A stretch of 64,000 bases of DNA from Advenella faeciporci (lineage in GTDB: Bacteria > Pseudomonadota > Gammaproteobacteria > Burkholderiales > Burkholderiaceae_B). The DNA lies in assembly GCF_014652395.1 (NCBI RefSeq), contig NZ_BMYS01000017.1, positions 20,946-84,945 of the forward strand, read 5' to 3'. A program made the translations under genes and the position numbers. The notes beneath the pieces are model-generated. The model saw nothing but the letters and a program-made list of their open reading frames with translations, was not told where the DNA came from and did no database searches. This document shows positions 47,327 to 56,699 of the stretch, piece after piece (position 1 is the stretch's first letter; every line of letters begins with the position of its first letter).

Positions 47327-48492
47327 GCGACCTGAACAACCCGCAACGCGCCGACCAGGCATCTGCCGCCGCCATGCGCCGCTTCGATCCGCAGCGTTTG
47401 TGGGCTCTGGTACTCAAGGAAAGCCTGCAGGCGATCCGCGATCCATCCACGCTGCTGATTGCTTTCGTATTGCCGGTAGTGTTGCTGTTTCTGTTTGCCT
47501 ATGCGGTTTCGCTGGACGTGCGCAACGTGCGCATCGGCGTGGTGCTGGAGTCGCCATCGGCGCCTGCCCAGGAGCTCGCTGCCGCTTTTGCCGGCACACG
47601 CTATCTGGATGTAACGTTTGCGCATGATAGGCGCGAAGTGGCCGAGCAGGTTGTATCGGGCAAGCTGCGCGGATTCGTGGTGATCCCGCAGGACTTTGAG
47701 CAAAGGCTGGCCAGGCACGACGGTGAACCGCTGATCCAGGTCATCACCGATGGTTCGCAACCCAATACCGCGAACTACGTTGCCAACTACGTACAAGGGG
47801 TCGCGCAGACCTGGCGCGCCGGGCTCGGCGCCGAAGTGCCTTCAGCCGCCGTGGTGCTGGAGCCGCGCTACTGGTTCAACGCCGAACTGGAAAGCCGCCG
47901 CTCGCTCGTGCCCGGTGCTATCGCCATCGTCATGACCATCATCGGCACCATGCTTACCGCGCTGGTGGTGGCGCGTGAATGGGAACGCGGCACCATGGAA
48001 GCGGTGTTATCCACCCCCGCTTCGGTAGTAGAAATCCTGATCGGCAAGCTGCTGCCTTATTTCGTGCTCGGCATGCTGTCCACGCTGGGCGCTGCGGCGC
48101 TGGCGGTGTTTGTATTCGATGTGCCGCTGCGCGGATCATTGGCCGCGCTCTTGCTGCTCTCGGCCGTGTTCATGGTGCCCGCGCTGGGCCAGGGTTTGCT
48201 GATCTCCTCGGTGACCCGCAACCAGTTTCTAGCGGCGCAGATTGCACTGTTCTCTGGTTTTTTGCCCGCCTTCATGCTCTCGGGTTTCCTGTACGAGATT
48301 GACGCCATGCCGTGGCCGATCCAGATCCTCACCTGGTTCGTTCCAGCACGTTATTTCGTCTCTTCCCTGAAGACAGTATTTCTAGCCGGCGACATCTGGG
48401 CGGCATTTCTGCCAAATCTGTTGGCCATGGCTGCCATTGGCGTGTTCTTTTTTCTGCTAGCCAAGCGCGCCACGCGCAAGAATCTGGAGTAA
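47323..48492 (+). CDS. ABC-2 permease 1 (YbhS-like)
   Basis: A 389-residue ABC-2 type permease with one N-terminal helix (about 42-62), a large periplasmic loop (about 63-190) and five helices in the C-terminal half, including the segment GTMEAVLSTPASVVEILIGK. It pairs with the next permease as heterodimer of the exporter. Confidence 0.92.
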   Translation: MSDLNNPQRADQASAAAMRRFDPQRLWALVLKESLQAIRDPSTLLIAFVLPVVLLFLFAYAVSLDVRNVRIGVVLESPSAPAQELAAAFAGTRYLDVTFAHDRREVAEQVVSGKLRGFVVIPQDFEQRLARHDGEPLIQVITDGSQPNTANYVANYVQGVAQTWRAGLGAEVPSAAVVLEPRYWFNAELESRRSLVPGAIAIVMTIIGTMLTALVVAREWERGTMEAVLSTPASVVEILIGKLLPYFVLGMLSTLGAAALAVFVFDVPLRGSLAALLLLSAVFMVPALGQGLLISSVTRNQFLAAQIALFSGFLPAFMLSGFLYEIDAMPWPIQILTWFVPARYFVSSLKTVFLAGDIWAAFLPNLLAMAAIGVFFFLLAKRATRKNLE

Positions 48493-48497
48493 ACGCC

Positions 48498-49622
48498 ATG
48501 TCGCAAGTATCCAGCGCCTTCTCCTTCACCCGGCTGCGCGCTCAGATCATCAAGGAAGTGCTTAGCATCCTGCGCGATCCACGCAGCCGGATGGTGGTGT
48601 TCGTGCCGCCCCTACTGCAGCTGTTAGTGTTCGCCTTCGCCGCCACGCTGGAAGTGCGTAATGTCGATATTGCCGTGCACAACCAGGATGCGGGCCGTTG
48701 GTCGCACGAACTGGTGACACGCCTGGACCGTGCCGAATTCATCAACCAGATCCACCACGTAGCCAACAACCAGGAACTGCGCAGCTTGATCGACCGGGGC
48801 AAAGTGATTGCCGCGCTTGATATTCCCATGGATTTCTCCCGTGCCATCGCAGCTGGCGGCAGTGGTCAGGTGCAGGTATTGATCGATGGCAGACGCAGCA
48901 ACTCAGGCCAGATTACGGTCGGCTATCTGTCGGCTATTGCCGCCGAGGTCGGTGCCCAGGTCAATCCCGAGGCGGCGTCTGCCGTGCCGCTAGTGGTACG
49001 CAACTGGTTCAATCCCAATCTGATTTACCGCTGGTTTATCGTGCCGGGCCTCTCCGGCATCCTGGCGCTTTTCAGTGCCTTGCTCATTACCTCGCTGTCG
49101 ATTGCCCGTGAACGCGAGCTGGGCACCTTCGACCAGCTATTGGTTTCGCCCACCTCGACGCCGGAAATCATTATTTCCAAATCGCTGCCGGCACTGGCCA
49201 TCGGCACGATGCTTGGCTTAATGATGATCGCCGCAGCAGTCGTGCTGTTCCAGATTCCTTTTAGCGGTTCGTTTTGGCTGCTTTTGATGAGTCTGGTGCT
49301 ATTCATTCTTTCCGTGGTGGGCATCGGCCTGATGATTTCCGCCGTCAGCGCAACCCAGCAGCAAGCCATACTTGGCGCATTTGCCATCGGCGTGCCGGCC
49401 GTGCTGATGTCGGGCTTCGCGACACCGGTGGAAAACATGCCGACGCTGCTGCAATGGCTGGCTCAGGCCATTCCATTGACCCATTTCCTAATCATCGTAC
49501 AGGGCAGCTTTCTCAAAGCACTGCCGCTGGGCGATATCCTTGCCAGCCTCTGGCCGCTGGCAATCATCGCTCTGATATCGCTCACGATGGCCACCGTTTT
49601 CGTTCGAGGGCGTCTGCAATGA
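48498..49622 (+). CDS. ABC-2 permease 2 (YbhR-like)
   Basis: A 374-residue permease of the same layout (first helix about 30-48, periplasmic loop to about 175, five late helices; ERELGTFDQLLVSPTSTPEIIISK is the ABC-2 coupling segment). ATG 48498 starts MSQVSSAFSF; the frame open from 48312 lies inside the previous gene. Its stop overlaps the next ATG by 4 bp. Confidence 0.92.
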   Translation: MSQVSSAFSFTRLRAQIIKEVLSILRDPRSRMVVFVPPLLQLLVFAFAATLEVRNVDIAVHNQDAGRWSHELVTRLDRAEFINQIHHVANNQELRSLIDRGKVIAALDIPMDFSRAIAAGGSGQVQVLIDGRRSNSGQITVGYLSAIAAEVGAQVNPEAASAVPLVVRNWFNPNLIYRWFIVPGLSGILALFSALLITSLSIARERELGTFDQLLVSPTSTPEIIISKSLPALAIGTMLGLMMIAAAVVLFQIPFSGSFWLLLMSLVLFILSVVGIGLMISAVSATQQQAILGAFAIGVPAVLMSGFATPVENMPTLLQWLAQAIPLTHFLIIVQGSFLKALPLGDILASLWPLAIIALISLTMATVFVRGRLQ

Positions 49623-51181
49623 CACATACCGATCACACTGACCCAATCGTCATGGCTTACACATTACACCGAACAATCCGGCGCTTCCGCCCCGTAGCGC
49701 TACTGTTGAGTAGCGTGATGCTGACGGCTTGCGCAGTCGGCCCCGACTATGACGCACCACCGCTAGTTGCCACCGGCGATGGCTGGAGCCAGGCCGACAC
49801 TGTCACATCGGCACCGACGGATCTAGCACGCTGGTGGTCCACGCTAGGTGACCCGGTGCTCGAGCGCCTGATTGACACCGCATTGGCCGCCAACCTCGAT
49901 CTGCGGGTTGCAGCAGCGCGCATCGACGAAGCACGCGCACTACGCGATCGGGTCGCTGGTGAGCAGCTTCCCACCGCCGGCGCGAGCACCAGCGTCAACC
50001 GACGTCGGCAAAGCGAGAACGGTCCCTTGCCAATTGGTTCCATGCCCGGCCTCGAAACCACTCAAACGATTTACGATGCGGGCTTCGATGCGGCCTGGGA
50101 GGCCGACCTGTTTGGTGCCAAACAACGCGCCCTGGAGGGTGCCGGCGCTCAGTTGCAGGCCGTCGAAGCCGATGCGCAGGGGGTACGCATGCGTATCGTG
50201 GCCGAGGTCGCCCGTGCCTGGTTCACCGCCGCCGGTGCCGGGCAGGAATTGCACACGCAGCAGGCCATGCTGGAAACCCTGGAGCACACGCTCGAATTGG
50301 TCCGTAAGCGCCAGGCGCTGGGCGATGCGTCCGCTTCGGATGTGGACACGGCCTATGCGCAGTGGGCCGCCGTCCATGCCACGCTGCCGGACATTCAGGC
50401 CCGCCAGCGCGCTGCTGTGTTGAGCTTGGGCGTGCTGCTAGGCGCACCGCCCGAGCATGAGCTGGCGCTACTGAATACTGCCGCAACACCGCTTACGTTA
50501 TTGGCCTTGCCGGTGGGCGAGCGCGCCGATGTTCTGCGTCGCCGGCCCGATGTGCTCGCCGCCGAGCGACGCCTGGCAGCCAGCATGGCCGACATTGGTG
50601 TTGCCACCGCCGAACTGTTCCCTAAGCTGTCGATCGGTATCGGCGGCGGTTTCCAGGCACTGGCCACCGGTGATTGGTTCAATTCCTCCAGCACGCGATT
50701 CTCCATCCTGCCTCTGATTTCCTGGCGGCTTTTCGACGGAGGACGCGTACGCGCCGAGATTCGTGCCCGCGAAGCGACCGGGCAACAGGCGGCACTGGCT
50801 TATGAACAGGCCGTACTAACGGCGCTTGGCGACGCTGAACGCGCGCTGAGCGACTATCACGCCGGTCTGGATGCGCTGGGTCGTCGTCAAGCGGCGCTAA
50901 AGGCCACCCGCCGTAGTCATGACCACGCCAAAGCGCGCTATGCAGCCGGCGACATCGCACTAGTTGAACTGCTGGCTGCCGAACGCGTGCTGTATGAGGC
51001 CGAAACCGCAAACGTGCATGCCCACACGACGGCCGCCGTGCAACTGGTCGCGCTCTACAAAGCACTTGGCGGCGGCTGGGAGGCACCAGCCACCAAGTCT
51101 GACACGGCAACGCCAGCCCAAGGCCTAGGGGTATCTATCCCATCGCACGCTGCGAACGCATCTGCGGCGCCACGCCCATAG
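49619..51181 (+). CDS. NodT-family outer-membrane efflux lipoprotein
   Basis: A 520-residue TolC-like outer-membrane factor. A lipoprotein signal (lipobox LTAC, from the second start MAYTLHR at 49652 about 26 residues in) precedes two OEP repeats with long coiled-coil helices (LQAVEADAQGVRMRIVAEVARAW and YEQAVLTALGDAERALSDY). ADVLRRRPDVLAAERRLAA is a NodT-type signature. It completes the tripartite exporter with the adaptor and ABC genes. Confidence 0.93.
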   Translation: MTHTDHTDPIVMAYTLHRTIRRFRPVALLLSSVMLTACAVGPDYDAPPLVATGDGWSQADTVTSAPTDLARWWSTLGDPVLERLIDTALAANLDLRVAAARIDEARALRDRVAGEQLPTAGASTSVNRRRQSENGPLPIGSMPGLETTQTIYDAGFDAAWEADLFGAKQRALEGAGAQLQAVEADAQGVRMRIVAEVARAWFTAAGAGQELHTQQAMLETLEHTLELVRKRQALGDASASDVDTAYAQWAAVHATLPDIQARQRAAVLSLGVLLGAPPEHELALLNTAATPLTLLALPVGERADVLRRRPDVLAAERRLAASMADIGVATAELFPKLSIGIGGGFQALATGDWFNSSSTRFSILPLISWRLFDGGRVRAEIRAREATGQQAALAYEQAVLTALGDAERALSDYHAGLDALGRRQAALKATRRSHDHAKARYAAGDIALVELLAAERVLYEAETANVHAHTTAAVQLVALYKALGGGWEAPATKSDTATPAQGLGVSIPSHAANASAAPRP

Positions 51182-51215
51182 TCTGATTTTCTTGCCCAAT
51201 GAAGGAGATATCATC

Positions 51216-51419
51216 ATGCGAATCAACGTTGGAAAACGCGACCGAATAGCACGTATCATCATCGGATTGGCCTTGCTCAGCCTACCGTTCTGGCTCGACA
51301 CGCCATGGCGCTGGTTGGGGCTCATTGGCCTGATGCCCTTGACTACGGGCTTAGCTGGCCGCTGTCCAGGCTATCACCTGTTCGGCCGGAACACTTGCTC
51401 TTTACGCAAGCCAGAGTGA
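51216..51419 (+). CDS. DUF2892 (YgaP-type) small membrane protein
   Basis: A 67-residue protein with RINVGKRDRIARIIIGLALL and a second hydrophobic segment, ending in RCPGYHLFGRNTCS. These are the marks of DUF2892 proteins, the membrane part of YgaP-like rhodanese proteins. The start at 51216 has GGAG 8 nt upstream. Its role is unknown; the two late Cys recall sulfur chemistry of YgaP relatives, without further evidence. Confidence 0.88.
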   Translation: MRINVGKRDRIARIIIGLALLSLPFWLDTPWRWLGLIGLMPLTTGLAGRCPGYHLFGRNTCSLRKPE

Positions 51420-51426
51420 GTACATC

Positions 51427-52839
51427 ATGCAACTGAGCTTTCTCGGCACCACACGCGAGGCCACGGGCTCCTGTGTTCTGGTGGAAGCCGCGGGAATGCG
51501 CTTTCTAGTGAACTGCGGCATGGCTCGGGGCGGACGCGAGGCGACAGCACGCAATCACCAACCTTTCTCGTTTGATCCATCACGGATCGACTTTGTCCTG
51601 CTCTCCCATGCCCACATCGATCACAGCGGGCTGCTGCCAAAACTCACTCGCGCGGGCTTCAAAGGTTCCATTTACACTACCGAGGCTACAGTTGAACTGC
51701 TGGGCGTAATGCTACCCAGCAGCGCGGACATTCACGAATGTGACGCCAAATGCCAGACTGAGCATTCACTGAAGCAGTGTCCGCTGCCAACACGCTACGC
51801 GCGGCAGGACGCACATAACAGCCTGACGCAGGTACGAGGCGTTCCTTACAACCACGAGTTCGAGCCCCACAAAGCCGTCCGCTGCCGTTTTCGCGATGCC
51901 GGCCATACCCTAGGTTCGGCCATCATCGAAATCTGGGTCAGTGAGTATGGTCTTGCGACTAAGCTTGTTTTTAGCGGCGACCTGGGCCAATCGGGGCGCA
52001 CCATCGTACGCGAGCCAGCGGCAATTGACGAGGCCGATATACTCGTCATAGCGTCCACATATGGCAATCGTCAGCACACGAGCCTGGCAGCGACCGAAGA
52101 CAAGATGATCGAACTTATCGAGCAGACCCTTTTCGAGCGTAGTGGGAACGTTATCATGCCGGCTTTCGCGGTCGGCCACACACAAGAAGTGATCTATCAC
52201 CTGCAACGCCTGACACGCGAAGGACGCCTACAGCCCGCAGAGATCTTCGTCGACTCGCCGATGGCCACCGACGCTATGCACATTACGCGCAAATTCATAG
52301 ATCTGTTCGACGACCAGCGCAAGCACCTCGCGGGGCGCCTCGCATGGGACAAGGGCTGGCCACATCTGCATTTTACCGAAAGTATTGAAGAGTCAAAGAC
52401 GCTGAACCAGATCCGTTCGGGGGCCATCATCATCTCCGCCAGCGACATGTGCGATACAGGACGTATCCAGCGTCATCTGCGACACAACCTGCCGCGCCCT
52501 GAATGCAGTGTGCTGATGGTCAACCCTCAGGCTCGGGGAACCCTCGGTCGGAGTCTGGTCGATGGCGCCAAGCAAGTGCGTCTGTTTGGTGAGGATATCC
52601 CGGTGCGCGCTGCCATCCACACCATCGATAGACTGTCAGCGCATGCAGATCAGGCTTCGCTGCTGGCCTGGACGCAATCATTTCACAAGCCCCCGACGCA
52701 AACCTTCGTTGTGCATGGAGAACCTGCTGCAACGCAGGCATTGGCCAACGCACTGCGACAAGGGCGAGGATGGCGTGTCACCGTACCGCAGAATGGCAAA
52801 ACGCAAGAGTGGCTTAATTTTCTCACAGAACCGCTGTGA
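51427..52839 (+). CDS. MBL-fold RNA-processing exonuclease-like protein (beta-CASP)
   Basis: A 470-residue metallo-beta-lactamase/beta-CASP protein. The metal motif LLSHAHIDHSG is at about 58-68; later motifs include VFSGDLGQSGR, the beta-CASP part with VDSPMATDAMHITRKF, and the end of RMMBL type (IHTIDRLSAHADQASLLAWT). By family knowledge these act as RNA endo/exonucleases. Why it travels with the exporter and PHB genes is unclear. Confidence 0.9.
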   Translation: MQLSFLGTTREATGSCVLVEAAGMRFLVNCGMARGGREATARNHQPFSFDPSRIDFVLLSHAHIDHSGLLPKLTRAGFKGSIYTTEATVELLGVMLPSSADIHECDAKCQTEHSLKQCPLPTRYARQDAHNSLTQVRGVPYNHEFEPHKAVRCRFRDAGHTLGSAIIEIWVSEYGLATKLVFSGDLGQSGRTIVREPAAIDEADILVIASTYGNRQHTSLAATEDKMIELIEQTLFERSGNVIMPAFAVGHTQEVIYHLQRLTREGRLQPAEIFVDSPMATDAMHITRKFIDLFDDQRKHLAGRLAWDKGWPHLHFTESIEESKTLNQIRSGAIIISASDMCDTGRIQRHLRHNLPRPECSVLMVNPQARGTLGRSLVDGAKQVRLFGEDIPVRAAIHTIDRLSAHADQASLLAWTQSFHKPPTQTFVVHGEPAATQALANALRQGRGWRVTVPQNGKTQEWLNFLTEPL

Positions 52840-52915
52840 GTCTGCAACCAGATATTGCTTATCAACTGCACTTCATTCTGAAACCGTCTTTCACCTACTT
52901 ATAAACGTAAAACTC

Positions 52916-53374
52916 ATGAGCAACCAAAAAATCCTTCCAACTGCTGCTATTGTGATGATCGTCGCACTACTCATCCCCATAGCAACTCTCCAAGCTCAAG
53001 CGGCCGAGTCCGAAAAACGCATGGCCTTGCACGACGTGATGCAACAGCTTGGACGCGACATGCAAGTGGTGACAGGAGCTATTTCCGAGGAAGATTGGGG
53101 CTTAGTGGCCCAGCTTGCTCCGAAAATCGGTCGCCACCCCGAGCCGCCTATAGCGGAAAAAATGCGCATCCTCACTTGGCTTGGAACCGATGCCGGAAAA
53201 TTCCGAGGTTTTGATGGACAAGTTCAGGATGCCTCCACCACCATGGGCGAAGCTGCAGCGCGCGGCGATGGCCAAGAGGTGATTGTGGCATTTGGCAAGC
53301 TGCAACAGCGCTGTTTGAGTTGCCACCAAGAGTTTCGCAAACCGTTCCAGGAGCACTTTTATGGAAAGCGCTGA
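52916..53374 (+). CDS. Cytochrome c'-like haem protein
   Basis: A 152-residue periplasmic protein: signal peptide (about 1-32, ending LQAQA) then a four-helix domain with a CLSCH haem site near residue 136, close to the C terminus as in cytochrome c' (class II). The start at 52916 (MSNQKIL) fits a signal peptide; the frame open from 52562 is inside the MBL gene. Such proteins bind NO or other gases; a role in nitrosative stress here is inference. Confidence 0.88.
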   Translation: MSNQKILPTAAIVMIVALLIPIATLQAQAAESEKRMALHDVMQQLGRDMQVVTGAISEEDWGLVAQLAPKIGRHPEPPIAEKMRILTWLGTDAGKFRGFDGQVQDASTTMGEAAARGDGQEVIVAFGKLQQRCLSCHQEFRKPFQEHFYGKR

Positions 53375-53403
53375 TCTGGCTCAGCTTGAGCGCACAGCAC
53401 ATC

Positions 53404-55425
53404 ATGAACCGTGCATACGATAAGCTACTGCTGCGACTTTGCACCTTACCTCTTATTGCTGCCAGTCTCGGCGGTTGCGCAATACTTAATAACTTCCAGC
53501 CATCAGTGGCGGTAAGGCCGATAACGCCAAATGAATACATCACACTACAACGCGGAGACATTCTCGTCTCCCGCCAACTCAGCGCTCTAACCATCCAAAC
53601 CATTCGCGTGGCTGGCTTAAATATGGATAAGTGTGTCACCCACTTACTCTTAGATTGCACATTGGCATTGACTAATACGAAAAACATTTCAGATGAGCGC
53701 AAGCTATCAGCACTTGCCGAGCTTTGGCTACAGCAGGCTATATCCATGCATACAAAAGCCGCGCATGCTGGCGATAGCGTAGCCACCCTCGCGCCCTGGA
53801 TGGAAGTCGCGCGCTATGCCTATGCCTATCTCTTCTTCACCCAAAGGACACCGGGCGAGCGCGCGTTCGAAGATCGTCAAACCCAGGTTCGTGATTGGTA
53901 CAACTATGCTGTGCAGCAGGCAATTATGCAATTATTCAAGGGGCTCTCTACACAGGCGCGCATTACAGCAAGTGACGAGGTCAATACCGTCATCAACATA
54001 GGCGGCTGGGCCGTACACCTCAAACTCAATGCACGCCAGCCAGAAGGCATTATCTTTCCGCAGGAACTCTTACCAACATCCTCATTAGCCTTTCAGGGCC
54101 TGCGCAGCATCTACCGCCGAGATGGATTCGGTGCAGAGTTGGTAGCAGTGATGGATCATAAGTTGTCACCACGCAACGATACCCGCAATGCAGCATCAAG
54201 TTCCGGTTCAAAAGACGCCGATCGAAGTCGAATGCGCGCTCCCCCATGGAGTGAGATGCCTTCGCCAAACATGACCGCAGTGTTCAGCTTTGATGCGAAA
54301 GACTTGGACGAATTAGTTCATGTCCGTGAGGTCACTGTTAGCGTCCACGACCCACTTATCGAGAGCCAATTGATGTTGCATGGCCACCGCGTACCGCTGG
54401 CTGGCAATTTCACCGCAGGTTACGGATTATGGCTCGCTCGCTCAGGCTTCAGCAGACAATCGCTGCACACTCTATTCGGGCGTGAGCACGGAATTGAGCA
54501 CCCCCACATCTATATGATGCAACCATACGATCCTGATCGTCGAATCATTCTGATGTTGCATGGGTTGGCTAGCAGCCCAGAAGCCTGGGTCAATATGACC
54601 AACGAAATTCTAGGAGACGAAGAACTACGGCGTGAGTTTCAGGTTTGGCTCGTTTCCTACCCAACGAATATGCCGGTCATTGTCAATCATGCAACGATAC
54701 GTCGTTTGCTTCAGGAAACATTACGTAATTTCGATCCGCATGGGCAAGCGGTAGCGTCACGTGGCCTGGTTGTAGTCGGGCATAGTATGGGCGGCTTGAT
54801 TGCACGACTGATGGTGTCCTCGGCAAAACATGAATTATGGGACTGGGCACTCACAGACTCTAGAATTAATATGAATGCCACGGATTCTACCCTTTCTTTA
54901 TTGGATCCGATATTACGCTTTCAGCCCTTTCCTGGCGTGACTCGCACTGTTTTTATCGCGACACCACACCGTGGCACGGCAGTCGCTGGCTATAGGCCTG
55001 CTCGCTGGTTGTCTGGATTGATACGGCTGCCCTTGACGGCCCTTGAGACCATCGGTGACGCGCTACATGCCAGTGCTATGGCCAGTTCCGAGTTGGGCGA
55101 TCGCATTCTAGAAGGCGTTCCAAACAGTATTGACAACCTCGATGAGCGGGATCCATTCATTAAAGCCGCCGTTAACTTGCCGATCTCAGATCAAGTGCTC
55201 TACCACTCCATCATTGCCAGATCATCCACGACCGGGGCGCTTGAAGACTCTGACGACAGCCTTGTGCCCTATAAAAGCTCTCATCTGACAGGCGCTGTAT
55301 CCGAAAAAATCATTATCTATGGGCATAGCGTTCAAGAGGCCGTCGCCTCGATCTTGGAAGTTCGCCGGATTCTGCAAGAAGACATTACGGCACACCGTCG
55401 AACAGTTGAACTCCTGGAGCATTGA
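53404..55425 (+). CDS. Lipoprotein alpha/beta-hydrolase with a long N-terminal domain
   Basis: A 673-residue protein starting MNRAYDKLLLRLCTLPLIA, with lipobox SLGGC (Cys about 25). A novel N-terminal region of about 350 residues precedes an alpha/beta-hydrolase domain: oxyanion HGLASSPEAW near 385, nucleophile elbow VVGHSMGGL with Ser461, then DDSLVPYKSSH and GHSVQE as candidate Asp and His. The domain resembles lipases/esterases acting at the envelope. It could serve polymer or lipid turnover; the substrate is unknown. Confidence 0.85.
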   Translation: MNRAYDKLLLRLCTLPLIAASLGGCAILNNFQPSVAVRPITPNEYITLQRGDILVSRQLSALTIQTIRVAGLNMDKCVTHLLLDCTLALTNTKNISDERKLSALAELWLQQAISMHTKAAHAGDSVATLAPWMEVARYAYAYLFFTQRTPGERAFEDRQTQVRDWYNYAVQQAIMQLFKGLSTQARITASDEVNTVINIGGWAVHLKLNARQPEGIIFPQELLPTSSLAFQGLRSIYRRDGFGAELVAVMDHKLSPRNDTRNAASSSGSKDADRSRMRAPPWSEMPSPNMTAVFSFDAKDLDELVHVREVTVSVHDPLIESQLMLHGHRVPLAGNFTAGYGLWLARSGFSRQSLHTLFGREHGIEHPHIYMMQPYDPDRRIILMLHGLASSPEAWVNMTNEILGDEELRREFQVWLVSYPTNMPVIVNHATIRRLLQETLRNFDPHGQAVASRGLVVVGHSMGGLIARLMVSSAKHELWDWALTDSRINMNATDSTLSLLDPILRFQPFPGVTRTVFIATPHRGTAVAGYRPARWLSGLIRLPLTALETIGDALHASAMASSELGDRILEGVPNSIDNLDERDPFIKAAVNLPISDQVLYHSIIARSSTTGALEDSDDSLVPYKSSHLTGAVSEKIIIYGHSVQEAVASILEVRRILQEDITAHRRTVELLEH

Positions 55426-55483
55426 CAAGACGCGTTAGCTGTGTCGTCGGGGATCTACAAGCCGCCCACTTTACTTTTGCTGC

Positions 55484-56677
55484 TTACTCAAGTAGCTGCA
55501 AGGCATGTTGCGCGACAACCCATTCTTCATTGGTGGGCTCCACGGCCACGCGCACCCGGCTATCGGGCGTGGAAATCAGTGTGGCATTGCTGGCATTGGC
55601 GTCGTTGTCGAGCTCGACACCCAGAAAAGTCAGATCATGGCATACGCGCTCACGTACAAACGCATTGTGTTCGCCGACGCCGGCGGTAAAAACCAGCAAA
55701 TCCAGCCCGCCCAGCACCGCTGCCAAGGCACCGATCTCGCGCACAATACGACGTACGTAAAGCGCCAGGGAAAGCTGTGCTCGCAGGCCCGTTTCACCAG
55801 GGTCGTTTTCATGTTGTACGATCACGCGCGGTTCGGATGAGAGGCCCGAAACACCTAGCAGGCCGGATTGGTGGTAGAGCATGTGACCGACCTCCTGCAG
55901 CGAGAGCTTGTCGATCTCCATCAGATACAGCACCGCACCCGGGTCGAGTGCGCCTGTGCGAGTCCCCATCATCAGGCCGTCCAGGGCAGAGAAACCCATG
56001 GTTGTCGCCACGCTTTGAAGTCCTTGTATTGCGCACAGGCTAGCGCCACTGCCCAGGTGTGCAACAATCACCCGACCCTGAGCAAGATCGCCGTATCGCT
56101 CGGGCAAGGCATGGGTCATGTATTCGTAGGAAAGACCATGAAAGCCATAGCGGCGCAAGCCCTGCTTCCAGACTGAATACGGCAGTGGCAAGACTTGCTC
56201 CACTAACGGCAGATCATAGTGAAAGGCAGTGTCAAAGCAGGCAACCTGCGGCAGGTCGGGGTGCTGAGCAAGCAATATACCCATGGCTTCCAGCGGAAAC
56301 GGCTGGTGCAAGGGGGCCAAGGGGATATAGCTGCGCAAATCGTCGATGAGGTCAGCAGTAACTCGGGTCGGAGCAAAATAGCGTTTTCCGCCATGCACCA
56401 CGCGATGCGCCACCGCAACAATACGACGGCCTTGCAGTCTTTGAGCCACCTGCTCGCGGATCAACTGCAAGGCGGCGGTGTACGGATGTTCGGCATCCAG
56501 CTCGACGCGGCGGACCGCCACTCCAGTTTCGCCGAAGTCCGGTGTCGGCCCGCCTATCCCCTGAACCTTGCCGTTCCACAAGGGCTGGCGCGCCAGCGCC
56601 TCGGAGCGTGCATCGAACAGCGCGAACTTGATGCTGGAGGAGCCGCAATTAAGGACGAGGATCAAATCGCCGGACAT
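55484..56677 (-). CDS. ackA: Acetate (or short-chain acyl) kinase
   Basis: A 397-residue ASKHA kinase that interconverts acyl phosphate plus ADP with acid plus ATP. N-terminal VLNCGSSSIKFALF (about 8-21), AVAHRVVHGG, RYGFHGLSYEYM (about 168-179), VAHLGSGASLCAI and MGFSALDGLMMGTRTGALDPG are the acetate-kinase signatures. ATG 56677 is preferred over TTG 56683. It is the last gene of the phaC-to-ackA operon and forms with the Ptb/Pta gene a substrate-level ATP module. Acetate versus butyrate or 3-hydroxybutyrate cannot be settled. Confidence 0.94.
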   Translation of the reverse strand: MSGDLILVLNCGSSSIKFALFDARSEALARQPLWNGKVQGIGGPTPDFGETGVAVRRVELDAEHPYTAALQLIREQVAQRLQGRRIVAVAHRVVHGGKRYFAPTRVTADLIDDLRSYIPLAPLHQPFPLEAMGILLAQHPDLPQVACFDTAFHYDLPLVEQVLPLPYSVWKQGLRRYGFHGLSYEYMTHALPERYGDLAQGRVIVAHLGSGASLCAIQGLQSVATTMGFSALDGLMMGTRTGALDPGAVLYLMEIDKLSLQEVGHMLYHQSGLLGVSGLSSEPRVIVQHENDPGETGLRAQLSLALYVRRIVREIGALAAVLGGLDLLVFTAGVGEHNAFVRERVCHDLTFLGVELDNDANASNATLISTPDSRVRVAVEPTNEEWVVAQHALQLLE

Positions 56678-56699
56678 AAGCAAACCCTATACGGTGAGG

